A DNA stretch of 64,000 bases, taken from the NCBI RefSeq assembly GCF_003611035.1, contig NZ_CP030033.1, forward strand, positions 2,852,001-2,916,000, written 5' to 3'. Positions 51,355 through 59,564 of the stretch are shown here, one piece after another. Below the pieces are notes generated by a model. It was not told the DNA's origin and did no database searches. It saw only the letters and a program-made list of their open reading frames with translations. The first letter of the stretch is position 1. The number at the start of each line of letters is the position of its first letter. Position numbers and translations under genes: made by a program. The stretch comes from Cryobacterium soli. Lineage in GTDB: Bacteria > Actinomycetota > Actinomycetes > Actinomycetales > Microbacteriaceae.

Positions 51355-52059
51355 TCAGCGCGACCTGCTGGCGCCGGGTACGACGATGCCGTGCTCATAC
51401 GCGTAGACCACGGCCTGGATGCGGTCCCTCAGCTGCAGCTTCTGCAACACCTTCGAGACGTGGGTCTTCACTGTGGCCTCGCCGAGGTAGAGACGGCCGG
51501 CGATCTCGGAATTGGCCAGGCCGAGCGCGAGCAGCTCGAAGACCTCGCGCTCCCGGTCGGTGAGCTCGCCCACGGCCGACGGCTCGGGCGGGCGCCCGCG
51601 CTCGATTGTGTTGGCACCTGCCGGCCCGGACTCGGCGAACCGTTCGATCACGCGGCGGGTGATCTCGGGGGAGAGCAGCGCGTCACCGCGGGCCAGCACC
51701 TGCACGGCCTCCACGAGCGCCTCGGGCGTCGAGTTCTTGAGCAGGAACCCACTGGCGCCGTGCTGCAATGCCTGGAACAGGTAGTCCTCGCGGTCGAAGG
51801 TGGTGAGCACGAGCACGGCGGCCCGGCTGGCCGGGTCGGCCACGATCACGCGGGTCGCGGTGAGGCCGTCCATGCCGGGCATCTGCACGTCCATGCAGAT
51901 CACGTCGGGTTGCAGAGCCGCTGCCTGACGGATGGCGGCGGCACCGTCGGCGGCGTCGCCCACCACCTCGATGCCCGGTTCGGACTCGAGGATGACGCGG
52001 AAACCGGCCCGCACCAGCGCCTGGTCGTCGACCAGGAGCACCCGGATCGGCGCGGTCAT
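51355..52059 (-). CDS. NarL/FixJ-family response regulator
   Basis: A 234-aa regulator with a receiver domain (phosphoacceptor Asp57 in VICMDVQMPG, acid pocket VDDQ at 11-12) and a C-terminal LuxR-type helix-turn-helix (ELTDREREVFELLALGLANSEIA, GEATVKTHVSKVLQKL). The start overlaps the kinase stop (ATGA). Its targets are unknown; NarL pairs with DUF-type kinases often control nearby exporters in actinobacteria, but none is adjacent. Confidence 0.93.
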   Translation of the reverse strand: MTAPIRVLLVDDQALVRAGFRVILESEPGIEVVGDAADGAAAIRQAAALQPDVICMDVQMPGMDGLTATRVIVADPASRAAVLVLTTFDREDYLFQALQHGASGFLLKNSTPEALVEAVQVLARGDALLSPEITRRVIERFAESGPAGANTIERGRPPEPSAVGELTDREREVFELLALGLANSEIAGRLYLGEATVKTHVSKVLQKLQLRDRIQAVVYAYEHGIVVPGASRSR

Positions 52060-53480
52060 GACTGTGCTCCCGTGCTCATGTCATGTTCGTTCCTGTCGAG
52101 TTCGGTGCTGATCCGCTCGGATGACGCGCCGGACTGGGGTGACGCCAGGGGCACCCGGGCGCGCACGAGGTAGCCGCCGCGCGGGCGGTTGGCGAGCTCG
52201 AGGCTGCCGCCCACGGCCGCGATCCGCTCCCGCATGCCGCGCTGGCCCAGGCCGCCGCCCGGTCCGCCCGATGTCCCGCCGGCCGCGCCCGGCTCGCCGC
52301 CCGCGGCCCCCGTCCGCGCGCCCCGGCCGGTGTCGGTGACCTCGAGCTCCACGGCATCCGTCTCATAGCGCAGCCGCACCTCGGCCGTGGCGCCGGCGCC
52401 GGCGTGCTTGCGGGTGTTGGTGAGGGCCTCCTGGGCGATCCGGTACAGGCTGAGCCCGATGGTGCCCGGTACCGGGCGGGGGTCGCCGATCACCTGTACC
52501 CGCACGGGCAGGCCGGCGTTGGTGGTTTCCAGGGCGAGCTCGGCGAGCTGGTCGACCCCACGGGTGCTGGTGCTCTGGTGCGCCGGCTGGGCGCCCTCGC
52601 AATCATTCTCGTCGGCACGCAAGGCGCCGAGCATGGTGTGCAGCTCCTCCACGGCGGTTCGGGCGCTCTCCTCGATCACCGTGATCGTCCGGGCGGCGGC
52701 AGCGGGATCCCGATCGAGGATGCGCCTTGCGGCTCCGGCCTGCACCCCCATCAACGACACGTGGTGCGCCACCACGTCGTGCAGTTCGCGGGCGATCCGC
52801 ACCCGCTCCAGCGTGACGGCCTGGGTGGCCGTGCGTTCCCGCTCCGCGGCCAGTTCGCGGGTGCGGGTCTCGAGCGCGTCCGAGCGCCGGGCGGCCTGCC
52901 AGGCCGTGTCTCCGAAGTGGTACGCGGCCCAGAAGTAGACCAGGTTGATCAGCACCTGCAGCAGACCGTAGGCGGCGTAGGGCGAGAAGAAACCCTCGCG
53001 GGACAGTTCGGGGATCGCGGTGGCCTGATTGGCGTGCTCGAGCAGAGTCCAGAACAACCAGACGAACATGCTCGCGATGATGCCCAGGCGCGTCCAGCGG
53101 GCCACAGTGCGGTGGTGGCTCCACGCGCCCACCGAGTAGATCGCCACATAGAGGCAGATGCTCGAGAAGAGAGGGTCGTTCACCCCCATGCTGCCGAAGA
53201 CGCCGAACACCAGCGAGACGACCAGCGCCACGGCTTCGGGCCAGCGACGCCGGGCGGCCAGCGGCAGGGCGATCAGCGCCACCCATAGGGCCGCGAGCCA
53301 CCCGGGCGCGTCGTCCATGATGCCGGCGCTGCGGGTGAGCATGAGGCTCAGAGCGGTGCCGACGGCCAGCGCCAGCGCCACCCAGGCATCCACCCGGTAG
53401 CCGGAGCGGGGCCCGCGCGGCCGCCGCCAGCCGTCTGCCAACGGGTCGATGCTCTCGGGCGGGCGGTCCTGGATGCTCAT
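52056..53480 (-). CDS. NarL-type sensor histidine kinase
   Basis: A 474-aa kinase with about five to six transmembrane helices (residues 30-190), a HisKA_3 dimerisation domain with His234 in ARELHDVVAHHVSLMG, and a HATPase domain that ends in GGGLGQRGMRERIAAVGG. A Gly/Ala-rich insertion (about residues 395-420) sits in the ATP lid. It is translationally coupled to the response regulator. The signal is not evident. Confidence 0.92.
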   Translation of the reverse strand: MSIQDRPPESIDPLADGWRRPRGPRSGYRVDAWVALALAVGTALSLMLTRSAGIMDDAPGWLAALWVALIALPLAARRRWPEAVALVVSLVFGVFGSMGVNDPLFSSICLYVAIYSVGAWSHHRTVARWTRLGIIASMFVWLFWTLLEHANQATAIPELSREGFFSPYAAYGLLQVLINLVYFWAAYHFGDTAWQAARRSDALETRTRELAAERERTATQAVTLERVRIARELHDVVAHHVSLMGVQAGAARRILDRDPAAAARTITVIEESARTAVEELHTMLGALRADENDCEGAQPAHQSTSTRGVDQLAELALETTNAGLPVRVQVIGDPRPVPGTIGLSLYRIAQEALTNTRKHAGAGATAEVRLRYETDAVELEVTDTGRGARTGAAGGEPGAAGGTSGGPGGGLGQRGMRERIAAVGGSLELANRPRGGYLVRARVPLASPQSGASSERISTELDRNEHDMSTGAQS

Positions 53481-53573
53481 GCGACCACGCTAGCGCCGTG
53501 CGTCCCCCAGCGCCTCAGCCCTGCGGGGGAGGAACCGAAGAGCGACAGAACGCGCCGACGATCCCACATCCGG

Positions 53574-53605
53574 TTGCACGCCGTGCGTCGTTGCACTTAG
53601 TGTAA
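53574..53605 (+). promoter_or_regulatory. Promoter and operator of tetR (leaderless)
   Basis: TTGCAC (53574-53579), 18 bp, TAGTGT (53598-53603), then 6 nt to GTG 53610. This gives a good promoter for a leaderless message. TTGCAC-tta-GTGTAA (53591-53605) is an inverted repeat with one mismatch over the -10 box and may be the autoregulatory TetR site. Confidence 0.6.
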
Positions 53606-53609
53606 TCAT

Positions 53610-54254
53610 GTGAGTCCCAGCCTTATCGCCCCCGACCGTCGTGCCGAACTCAAGGCGCGGCACCGTGAGGCCATCCTGGATGCCGCCGACGCGCTCATCC
53701 GCGAACGCGGCAAGCCGCAATTCAGCGTCGACGAACTCGCGGCGCGAGCGGATGTCTCCCGCCGCACCGTGTTCAATCACTTCTCGTCGCTCGACGAGGT
53801 CCTCATGACCACCTGCACGCGACTGCTCAGCGACGTCGTCAACGACTTCCGGGCAGCGACGCAGACGGCTCCCGCGGCCGACGGCAGCCTGGTGGCACTG
53901 TTCGACGAGATCACCTCGGCGGTGCGCGCCATCGACCTGCCGACCGTGGTCGCCTACCTGTGGGGTGTGCTCGCCGAGGAACGCGAGAACGGACGCTCCC
54001 CGCACGCGCTCGGCGACGTCTTCACCCGCGCCACCGAACAGCTTTCGCTGGAGATCGCCGACCGCAACCCCGCGATCGACCGTTTCGAGATCGCTATCCT
54101 CCTCAGCTCGGTGATGAACGGCGTCGCCGTGGTGTCCGGCCACTGGATCACCCGCACGGGCGGTCTGCTCGACGAGTCCTCCCGGATCGTGTGGGACGAC
54201 CTGGTCGACCGCTTGATCGCCTCCATCCGGGCCGGCTACCCCGCCGGCAGCTGA
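53610..54254 (+). CDS. TetR-family transcriptional regulator (MMPL-linked)
   Basis: A 214-aa TetR repressor with HTH at about residues 35-62 (SVDELAARADVSRRTVFNHFSS). It is 100 bp upstream of the MMPL transporter on the same strand and probably represses it. GTG 53610 is taken as start; there is no Shine-Dalgarno, but a promoter ends 6 nt before it. Confidence 0.9.
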   Translation: MSPSLIAPDRRAELKARHREAILDAADALIRERGKPQFSVDELAARADVSRRTVFNHFSSLDEVLMTTCTRLLSDVVNDFRAATQTAPAADGSLVALFDEITSAVRAIDLPTVVAYLWGVLAEERENGRSPHALGDVFTRATEQLSLEIADRNPAIDRFEIAILLSSVMNGVAVVSGHWITRTGGLLDESSRIVWDDLVDRLIASIRAGYPAGS

Positions 54255-54354
54255 CCAGCCCTCTTCTTCCGCCCGACCGACCAGCTCTCTTCCCGATGAC
54301 GCGATGCGAGATCCAGCAGTGACAACCCGACATCAAGAAAGAACCTGAAGACAC

Positions 54355-56889
54355 ATGGCATCCCTTCTCTACCGACTCGGTCGGTTCTCCGCGCACCGAG
54401 CGTGGCTGGTCATCGTCGCCTGGGTGGTCATCCTGGGCCTGGCCGGCGGTGCGTTCGCACTCTTCGGCGGAACCCTCACCTCCTCCGTCAGCATCCCCGG
54501 CACCGCCACCCAGGCGGTCAGTGACGAGCTCGCCGAGAAGTTCCCCGCCGCCAGCGGCGGCCGGGGCACCGTCGTGTTCACCACCACCGACGACTCCGCT
54601 TTCACCGACGAGCAGAAGACCGCGGTCGGTGAGCTGCTCACCGGCCTCGTCGGAAGCGATCATGTGAAGTCGGTGACGAACCCCTTCGACACCCAGGCCC
54701 AGATCGACGATCAGGCGCAGAAGGTCGTGGACGGCCGCCAGCAGATCGCGGACGGCAACGCCCAGATCGACGCCGGCCAGGCGCAGATCGACGCGGCCAC
54801 GGCCCAGCTCACCGCCGGCCAGGCGCAGCTCGATGCCGCCCGCGCCCAGGCGGAGGCCGCCGGTCAGCTCGCGGCCGCCCAGGCGACGTTCGACGCGCAG
54901 CAGGCCCAGATCGACGCGGGCACCGCGGCGATCGCCCAGCAGCAGGCCATACTCGATGCCAGCCGCACCGAGCTGGAGACCCAGAGCACCACGCTCGAGC
55001 AGGGCTCCGACCTGCTCGACCTGGCCGCCGGCATCCGTCAGGTCTCGACCGATGAGACCACCGCCGTCGCGAGCCTGCAGTTCGACACATCGCTCAACCA
55101 GGTGCCGGCCGAGTCGAAGGAGGCGATCGTCGAGGAGATGGAGAACGCCGGGATCGACAACGTCACGGCCGAGGTGTCGAATGACATCGCCGCCAGCATC
55201 CCCGAGATCCTCGGCCCGGGCGAGATCGGCGGCGTGATCATCGCTGCTGTCGTGCTCTTCATCATGCTCGGCACGCTCATCGGCGCGGGCCTTCCGCTGC
55301 TGAACGCGCTCGTCGGCGTCGGCGTCGGCGTGCTCGCCTCGCTCGCCCTCTCCGGCTCCATCGAGATGCTCTCCGTCACCCCGGTCCTGGGTGTGATGCT
55401 CGGCCTCGCGGTCGGCATCGACTATTCGCTGTTCATCCTCAACCGGCACCGCACCCAGTTGCGCAACGGGGTGCCGATGCAGGAGTCGATCGGCCTGGCG
55501 AACGGCACCTCGGGCAACGCCGTGGTGTTCGCCGGCGCCACCGTGCTCATCGCGCTGCTCGCCCTCAACCTCACCGGCATCCCGTTCCTCGGGCTGATGG
55601 GTACCGTCGGCGCCGTCTGCGTCTTCGTCGCGATCCTCATCGCGATCACCCTCACGCCGGCACTGCTGGGCCTCGTGGGCACGAAGATCCTCACCAAGAA
55701 GGCCCGCGCGCACCTGGGCACCCCCAAGATCAAGGTCGTGGCGCCCGACAAGCCGATGAACACGGTGCGCGCGGTCGTGACCGTGATCGCCGGCATCGCC
55801 GTGCTGCTGATCGTTGCGATCCCCGCCCTGTCGATGCGCCTCGGCCTCCCGGCCGGCTCGTCCGAGCCGCTCGACTCGAGCGCCTACCGCGCCTACAAGC
55901 TGGTCGACGACAAGTTCGGGGCCGGCATCAACGGCCCGCTGCTCGTGGTCGCCGACCTCGACTCGGCCATCACCGACGAGGATCTCCTCGCCGAACAGGT
56001 GCGCATCGGAACGGCCCTCAAGGCCGTCAACGACGTCGTCGCGGTCGCACCGATCGGCGCGTCCGACGACGACCTGCTGCTCGCCTTCCAAGTCATCCCC
56101 GAGGAGGGTCCGACCAGCGAATCGACCGAGCAGCTCGTGCGCGACCTGCGCGGCCTCGACGTCGACGGCGTGAGCGCACTCGGCGTCGCAGGCAACGCAT
56201 CCGGCAACATCGACGTGAGTGAGAAGCTCGCCGACGCGTTGCCGCTCTACCTGCTCGTGGTCGTGGGGCTCTCGTTGATCATCCTGATCTTCGTGTTCCG
56301 GTCGATCCTGGTGCCGGTCACCGCCACCCTGGGCTTCGTTCTGTCGCTGTTCGCGGCATTCGGCGCCATCACGGCGGTCTTCCAGTGGGGCTGGCTCGGG
56401 TTCCTCTTCGGCATCCACGATCCGGGGCCCATCCTGAGCTTCCTGCCGATCCTCGTGGTCGGTGTGCTGTTCGGCCTGGCCATGGACTACCAGCTGTTCC
56501 TGGTCAGCGGGATGCGCGAGGCGTACACGCACGGCGCGCCGGCACGGTTGGCGGTGCAGCGCGGCTTCCACGCCGGGCGCACCGTGGTGATCGCGGCGGC
56601 CTTGATCATGGCCTCGGTGTTCTCCGGGTTCGTCTTCTCGAACTCCGTGATGATCCAGTCGATCGGTTTCGGCCTGGCCGTCGGAGTGCTGCTGGATGCG
56701 TTCGTCGTGCGGCTGCTCATCATCCCGGCCGTGATGCACCTGCTGGGCGACGCGGCCTGGTGGCTGCCGAAGTGGCTCGACCGCATCCTGCCCAACGTGG
56801 ATGTTGAAGGCGCCTCGCTGGAGCGCACCCACCCGGTGCACCCCACGGCTGAGGCGGAGCCCGAGCCGGTCGCTGCACCGCGGAGCTAA
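54355..56889 (+). CDS. MMPL-family RND transporter
   Basis: An 844-aa membrane transporter with the duplicated MMPL layout. Each half has one helix, an extracytoplasmic loop and a cluster of five helices. The proton-relay motifs are GLAVGIDYSLFIL (about residue 356) and GLAMDYQLFLVSG (about 710). The first loop carries an Ala/Gln/Asp-rich heptad region (about residues 115-222, repeats such as AQIDAGQAQIDAATAQL), predicted to form a long coiled coil as in YdgH/YhgE-like relatives. Substrates are lipids or drugs in known members. Control by the upstream TetR protein is likely. Confidence 0.92.
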   Translation: MASLLYRLGRFSAHRAWLVIVAWVVILGLAGGAFALFGGTLTSSVSIPGTATQAVSDELAEKFPAASGGRGTVVFTTTDDSAFTDEQKTAVGELLTGLVGSDHVKSVTNPFDTQAQIDDQAQKVVDGRQQIADGNAQIDAGQAQIDAATAQLTAGQAQLDAARAQAEAAGQLAAAQATFDAQQAQIDAGTAAIAQQQAILDASRTELETQSTTLEQGSDLLDLAAGIRQVSTDETTAVASLQFDTSLNQVPAESKEAIVEEMENAGIDNVTAEVSNDIAASIPEILGPGEIGGVIIAAVVLFIMLGTLIGAGLPLLNALVGVGVGVLASLALSGSIEMLSVTPVLGVMLGLAVGIDYSLFILNRHRTQLRNGVPMQESIGLANGTSGNAVVFAGATVLIALLALNLTGIPFLGLMGTVGAVCVFVAILIAITLTPALLGLVGTKILTKKARAHLGTPKIKVVAPDKPMNTVRAVVTVIAGIAVLLIVAIPALSMRLGLPAGSSEPLDSSAYRAYKLVDDKFGAGINGPLLVVADLDSAITDEDLLAEQVRIGTALKAVNDVVAVAPIGASDDDLLLAFQVIPEEGPTSESTEQLVRDLRGLDVDGVSALGVAGNASGNIDVSEKLADALPLYLLVVVGLSLIILIFVFRSILVPVTATLGFVLSLFAAFGAITAVFQWGWLGFLFGIHDPGPILSFLPILVVGVLFGLAMDYQLFLVSGMREAYTHGAPARLAVQRGFHAGRTVVIAAALIMASVFSGFVFSNSVMIQSIGFGLAVGVLLDAFVVRLLIIPAVMHLLGDAAWWLPKWLDRILPNVDVEGASLERTHPVHPTAEAEPEPVAAPRS

Positions 56890-56911
56890 TCGGCGATAGC
56901 GCAGCGAGCTG

Positions 56912-56956
56912 ACCACGCGCGGCCCAGTCCTCTCCAGGACTGGTCCGCGTCGTGGT
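56912..56956 (+). terminator. Terminator after the MMPL gene
   Basis: An imperfect hairpin of about 19 bp (left arm ACCACGCGCGGCCCAGTCCT, 4-nt loop, right arm ending CGTGGT) with one bulge and one mismatch, followed by a short AT-rich stretch. Confidence 0.75.
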
Positions 56957-57032
56957 ATCTGACGACGCACGCTTCCGGTGTTGTCGCAGCCACCGTGGAC
57001 CGATTCCGGCCGCCGGCTTGACATTCGGCACT

Positions 57033-57050
57033 TGTGACTGTTCAATCACA
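57033..57050. promoter_or_regulatory. TetR operator, copy 1 (autoregulatory)
   Basis: TGTGACTGTTCAATCACA ends 3 nt before the regulator ATG. It matches the site at 57690-57707 at 15 of 18 positions. Confidence 0.7.
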
Positions 57051-57053
57051 TAC

Positions 57054-57650
57054 ATGACCTCCACCCCGCAACGTTTGATTCCCGGCCGCTCCAGGTCCAC
57101 CGCCGAGCAGCAGCGCACACGAATCCTGCAGAGCGCCGTGGCGGTCTTCGCCCATGCGGGCTATCACGCCACTCCGGTGACGGAGATCGCGGAGAAGGCG
57201 GGGGTCTCCCCGGCCTATGTCTTCAGGCTCTTTCCGGGCAAGCTCGCCCTCTTCGTGGCGGCGGTGAACCAGTGTTATGCACAGGTCGCTGATGCTCTGG
57301 TCGCCGGCGGAGAGGCGGCCGGCCCGGTCGGGCCCGACGGAATCCTCGACGCCATGACCGACGCCTACGTGGACCTCATCGGCGACCGCGACCTGATCAT
57401 GCTGCAGGTGCACGCCCAGAGTGCGTGTGACATCCCTGAGATCCGCGAGGCGGTGCGCGCGGGGGTCTCCCTGGTCGTGCGGGCGGTGGCACGGGTCTCC
57501 GGCGCCGAGCCGGCGGCCGTGCAGCGGTTCATCGCCTTCGGGCAGCTGTGCCACCTGATCGTGCAGGCCGATCTGCACGAACTGACCGACAGCTGGGCCG
57601 AAACGCTGACCGCCGGCATGCGCCACAACGGACCTCAGGCCACCCGCTGA
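57054..57650 (+). CDS. TetR-family transcriptional regulator (oxidoreductase-linked)
   Basis: A 198-aa TetR regulator with HTH at about residues 38-65 (PVTEIAEKAGVSPAYVFRLFPGK). Similar palindromes occur immediately before it and before the oxidoreductase gene at 57760, so it should repress both. ATG 57054 is chosen; upstream codons would run through the operator. The ligand is unknown. Confidence 0.9.
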   Translation: MTSTPQRLIPGRSRSTAEQQRTRILQSAVAVFAHAGYHATPVTEIAEKAGVSPAYVFRLFPGKLALFVAAVNQCYAQVADALVAGGEAAGPVGPDGILDAMTDAYVDLIGDRDLIMLQVHAQSACDIPEIREAVRAGVSLVVRAVARVSGAEPAAVQRFIAFGQLCHLIVQADLHELTDSWAETLTAGMRHNGPQATR

Positions 57651-57654
57651 GGGC

Positions 57655-57707
57655 TTGCGCCCCGCACGGGCCCTTTCTATACCCAAAAATGTGACTGACC
57701 AGTCACA
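57655..57707 (+). promoter_or_regulatory. Oxidoreductase promoter with TetR operator copy 2
   Basis: TTGCGC (57655-57660), 17 bp, TATACC (57678-57683) form the promoter. The perfect palindrome TGTGACT-gacc-AGTCACA (57690-57707) starts at the predicted transcription start, a classic repression position. Confidence 0.7.
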
Positions 57708-57759
57708 CACCTAGTGCCATCCCTCACCACAACCACAACCGCAACCAAGGAGCACCCCG

Positions 57760-58806
57760 ATGAACACTCTCAACCTCACCCCGGCCACCACCGTGCGCGT
57801 CGTGCTGCCCGGGCTGGTGGAACCCGCCGGACTGCAACTGCGGACCGATCCGATGCCGGCGCCCGCGGCCGGCCAGCTCCTCGTAGCCGTCGAGGCCACC
57901 GGAATCTCCTACGCCGAGCAGGCCATGCGACGGGGCCGCTATTTCGGCCAACCCGACTTCCCCTTCACTCCGGGCTACGACCTGGTCGGCCGGGTGCTGG
58001 CCGCCGGATCGCCCGGTGACGCCGGACTCGTCGGGCGCCGGGTCGCCACGCTGACCAAGACCGGAGCCTGGGCGACGCATGCCGTCGTCGCGGCACGCGA
58101 CAGCGTCGTCGTTCCCGAGACCGTCAGTTCGGCGGATGCGGAAACCGTCGTCGTCAACGGCGTCACCGCGTGGCAGATGCTGCATCGCGCCGCCCGGGTG
58201 CAGCCGGGGCAGACGATCCTGCTCTTCGGGGCCAACGGCGGGGTCGGCGGCATCCTGATCCAGCTAGCCCGGCACGCCGGCATCCACGTGATCGGAGCGG
58301 CGTCACCACGGCACCATGACGCCCTGCGCGCCGCCGGCGTCACCCCCGTCGACTACAACGACCCCGACCTCGCGGCCCGGGTGCGCCAGATCGCGCCCGG
58401 TGGAGTCGACGCCGTCTTCGACAACATCGGCGGCGAGATCACAAGAACCTCCTGGACGCTTCTGACCCCCGGCGGGGCCCTGGTGTCCTACTCGCTCATC
58501 TCCGCGCTCGGCGGGCAGCGGAGCCTGCTGATGCCGTTCGTCGCGGCCATCGGTCAGGCCCTGCTCTGGAGCGCCCTGCCCAACGGCAAGCGCGCCACCT
58601 TCTACGACCTGTGGTCCGGCCACTCGGTCCGGCCGGCTCGCTTCCGTCGGCACCTCGAGGAGGACCTGGGCACCGTCTTCGGCCTCCTGGCCGATGGCGT
58701 GCTCACCGCGAACATCGCCGCGAGCTTTCCCCTCACCGAGGCGGCCGCAGCGCTCACCCTCGCCGAGTCCCGCACCCTCAACGGCAAGGTCATCCTGCTG
58801 CCGTGA
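57760..58806 (+). CDS. Zinc-free MDR oxidoreductase, quinone-oxidoreductase-like
   Basis: A 348-aa medium-chain reductase without zinc ligands. The NADPH-binding motif is LLFGANGGVGGILIQLAR and the quinone-reductase block is VVNGVTAWQMLHRAARVQPGQT. Relatives reduce quinones, enones or enoyl thioesters. It is controlled by the linked TetR through the palindrome upstream, so the inducer is probably a reactive electrophile (inference). AAGGAG lies 7 nt before the ATG. Confidence 0.88.
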   Translation: MNTLNLTPATTVRVVLPGLVEPAGLQLRTDPMPAPAAGQLLVAVEATGISYAEQAMRRGRYFGQPDFPFTPGYDLVGRVLAAGSPGDAGLVGRRVATLTKTGAWATHAVVAARDSVVVPETVSSADAETVVVNGVTAWQMLHRAARVQPGQTILLFGANGGVGGILIQLARHAGIHVIGAASPRHHDALRAAGVTPVDYNDPDLAARVRQIAPGGVDAVFDNIGGEITRTSWTLLTPGGALVSYSLISALGGQRSLLMPFVAAIGQALLWSALPNGKRATFYDLWSGHSVRPARFRRHLEEDLGTVFGLLADGVLTANIAASFPLTEAAAALTLAESRTLNGKVILLP

Positions 58807-58888
58807 CCGGTCGCGCTGCGCGGGCCAGGCGCCGGCTCGCGCCTGGCGCGCCACCCGCGCAGTGGCGCCTGACCCGCGCGGCGCGGTC
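58805..58888. terminator. Long imperfect palindrome between convergent genes
   Basis: Outer arms beginning GACC and ending GGTC enclose a perfect inner hairpin CCAGGCGC-cggctc-GCGCCTGG (58825-58846). A further GGCGCC lies near 58864. It fills the whole gap between the oxidoreductase (+) and SDR (-) stops and should terminate both. Confidence 0.65.
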
Positions 58889-59564
58889 AGGGAGTGAGGA
58901 TGTGGCGGGTGTTGTTCAGGGCATCCGCAGGGGAGTCCCACAGGGCCACGACCTCGGCGGCCAGCCGGGACTCGAGCCCCTCGAGGGCGCGCACCGCGAA
59001 GATCACGGCTGCGGTGGTGTCGCCGGACTTGGCGAAGCCGTGGCCCACCGCCCTGGTCCAGGTCTCGGCGGCGGCCTTGGCGCTGGCGTAGTTGGCGCCG
59101 CCGGGCGTGGGCGCATCCACCGACACCGACGACACGATCGCCAACCGGCCGGCAGACGACGCGAGCAGGTCGGCGTTGAAGGCTCGGGTGGTGTTGCGGA
59201 GGGTCGTGAGAACGCGCTCGTGCAGGAAATCCCAGTCCTGGTCGCTCTGCCCGGCGAGTCCGCCCCCGCCCCGCCAGCCGCCGACCAGGTGCACGAGAGC
59301 GTCGATGGGGCCGTGATCGGCGTGCACGCTAGCGGCCAGGGCCGCCACCTGGGCGGGGTCGGCCAGGTCGCAGACGTAGACGGACGCGTCCGGTGCCACC
59401 GCGAGCACCCGCTCGAGGCGCTCCTCGTTGGAGCCCACGGCCAGCACCGTGGCGCCGGCGCCGGCCAGGGCGGCCGCGACGGCCACCCCGGCGGCGCTGG
59501 TGGCACCCGCGATGAGCACCGTGCGCCCGGCGGCGCCGGGCCGGTCAACGCCGGCGTCAGGCAT
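58887..59564 (-). CDS. Short-chain dehydrogenase/reductase family protein (DUF6421-linked)
   Basis: A 225-aa SDR with a Rossmann N-terminus VLIAGATSAAGVAVAAALAG and catalytic-type Ser, Tyr and Lys in SSVSV and ANYASAKAAAE. It is on the short side of the SDR range (usual 240-260). Its ATG lies 8 nt inside the 3' end of the DUF6421 gene, so the two proteins are translated in a coupled manner and may act together. The substrate is unknown. Confidence 0.87.
   Translation of the reverse strand: MPDAGVDRPGAAGRTVLIAGATSAAGVAVAAALAGAGATVLAVGSNEERLERVLAVAPDASVYVCDLADPAQVAALAASVHADHGPIDALVHLVGGWRGGGGLAGQSDQDWDFLHERVLTTLRNTTRAFNADLLASSAGRLAIVSSVSVDAPTPGGANYASAKAAAETWTRAVGHGFAKSGDTTAAVIFAVRALEGLESRLAAEVVALWDSPADALNNTRHILTP

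Noticed and set aside
54148..57045. A 965-codon open frame antisense to the MMPL gene
   Set aside because: It has the His/Asp/Arg/Gly-rich composition of a reverse-strand shadow in GC-rich DNA, no start signal and no family motif; the MMPL frame has clear motifs.
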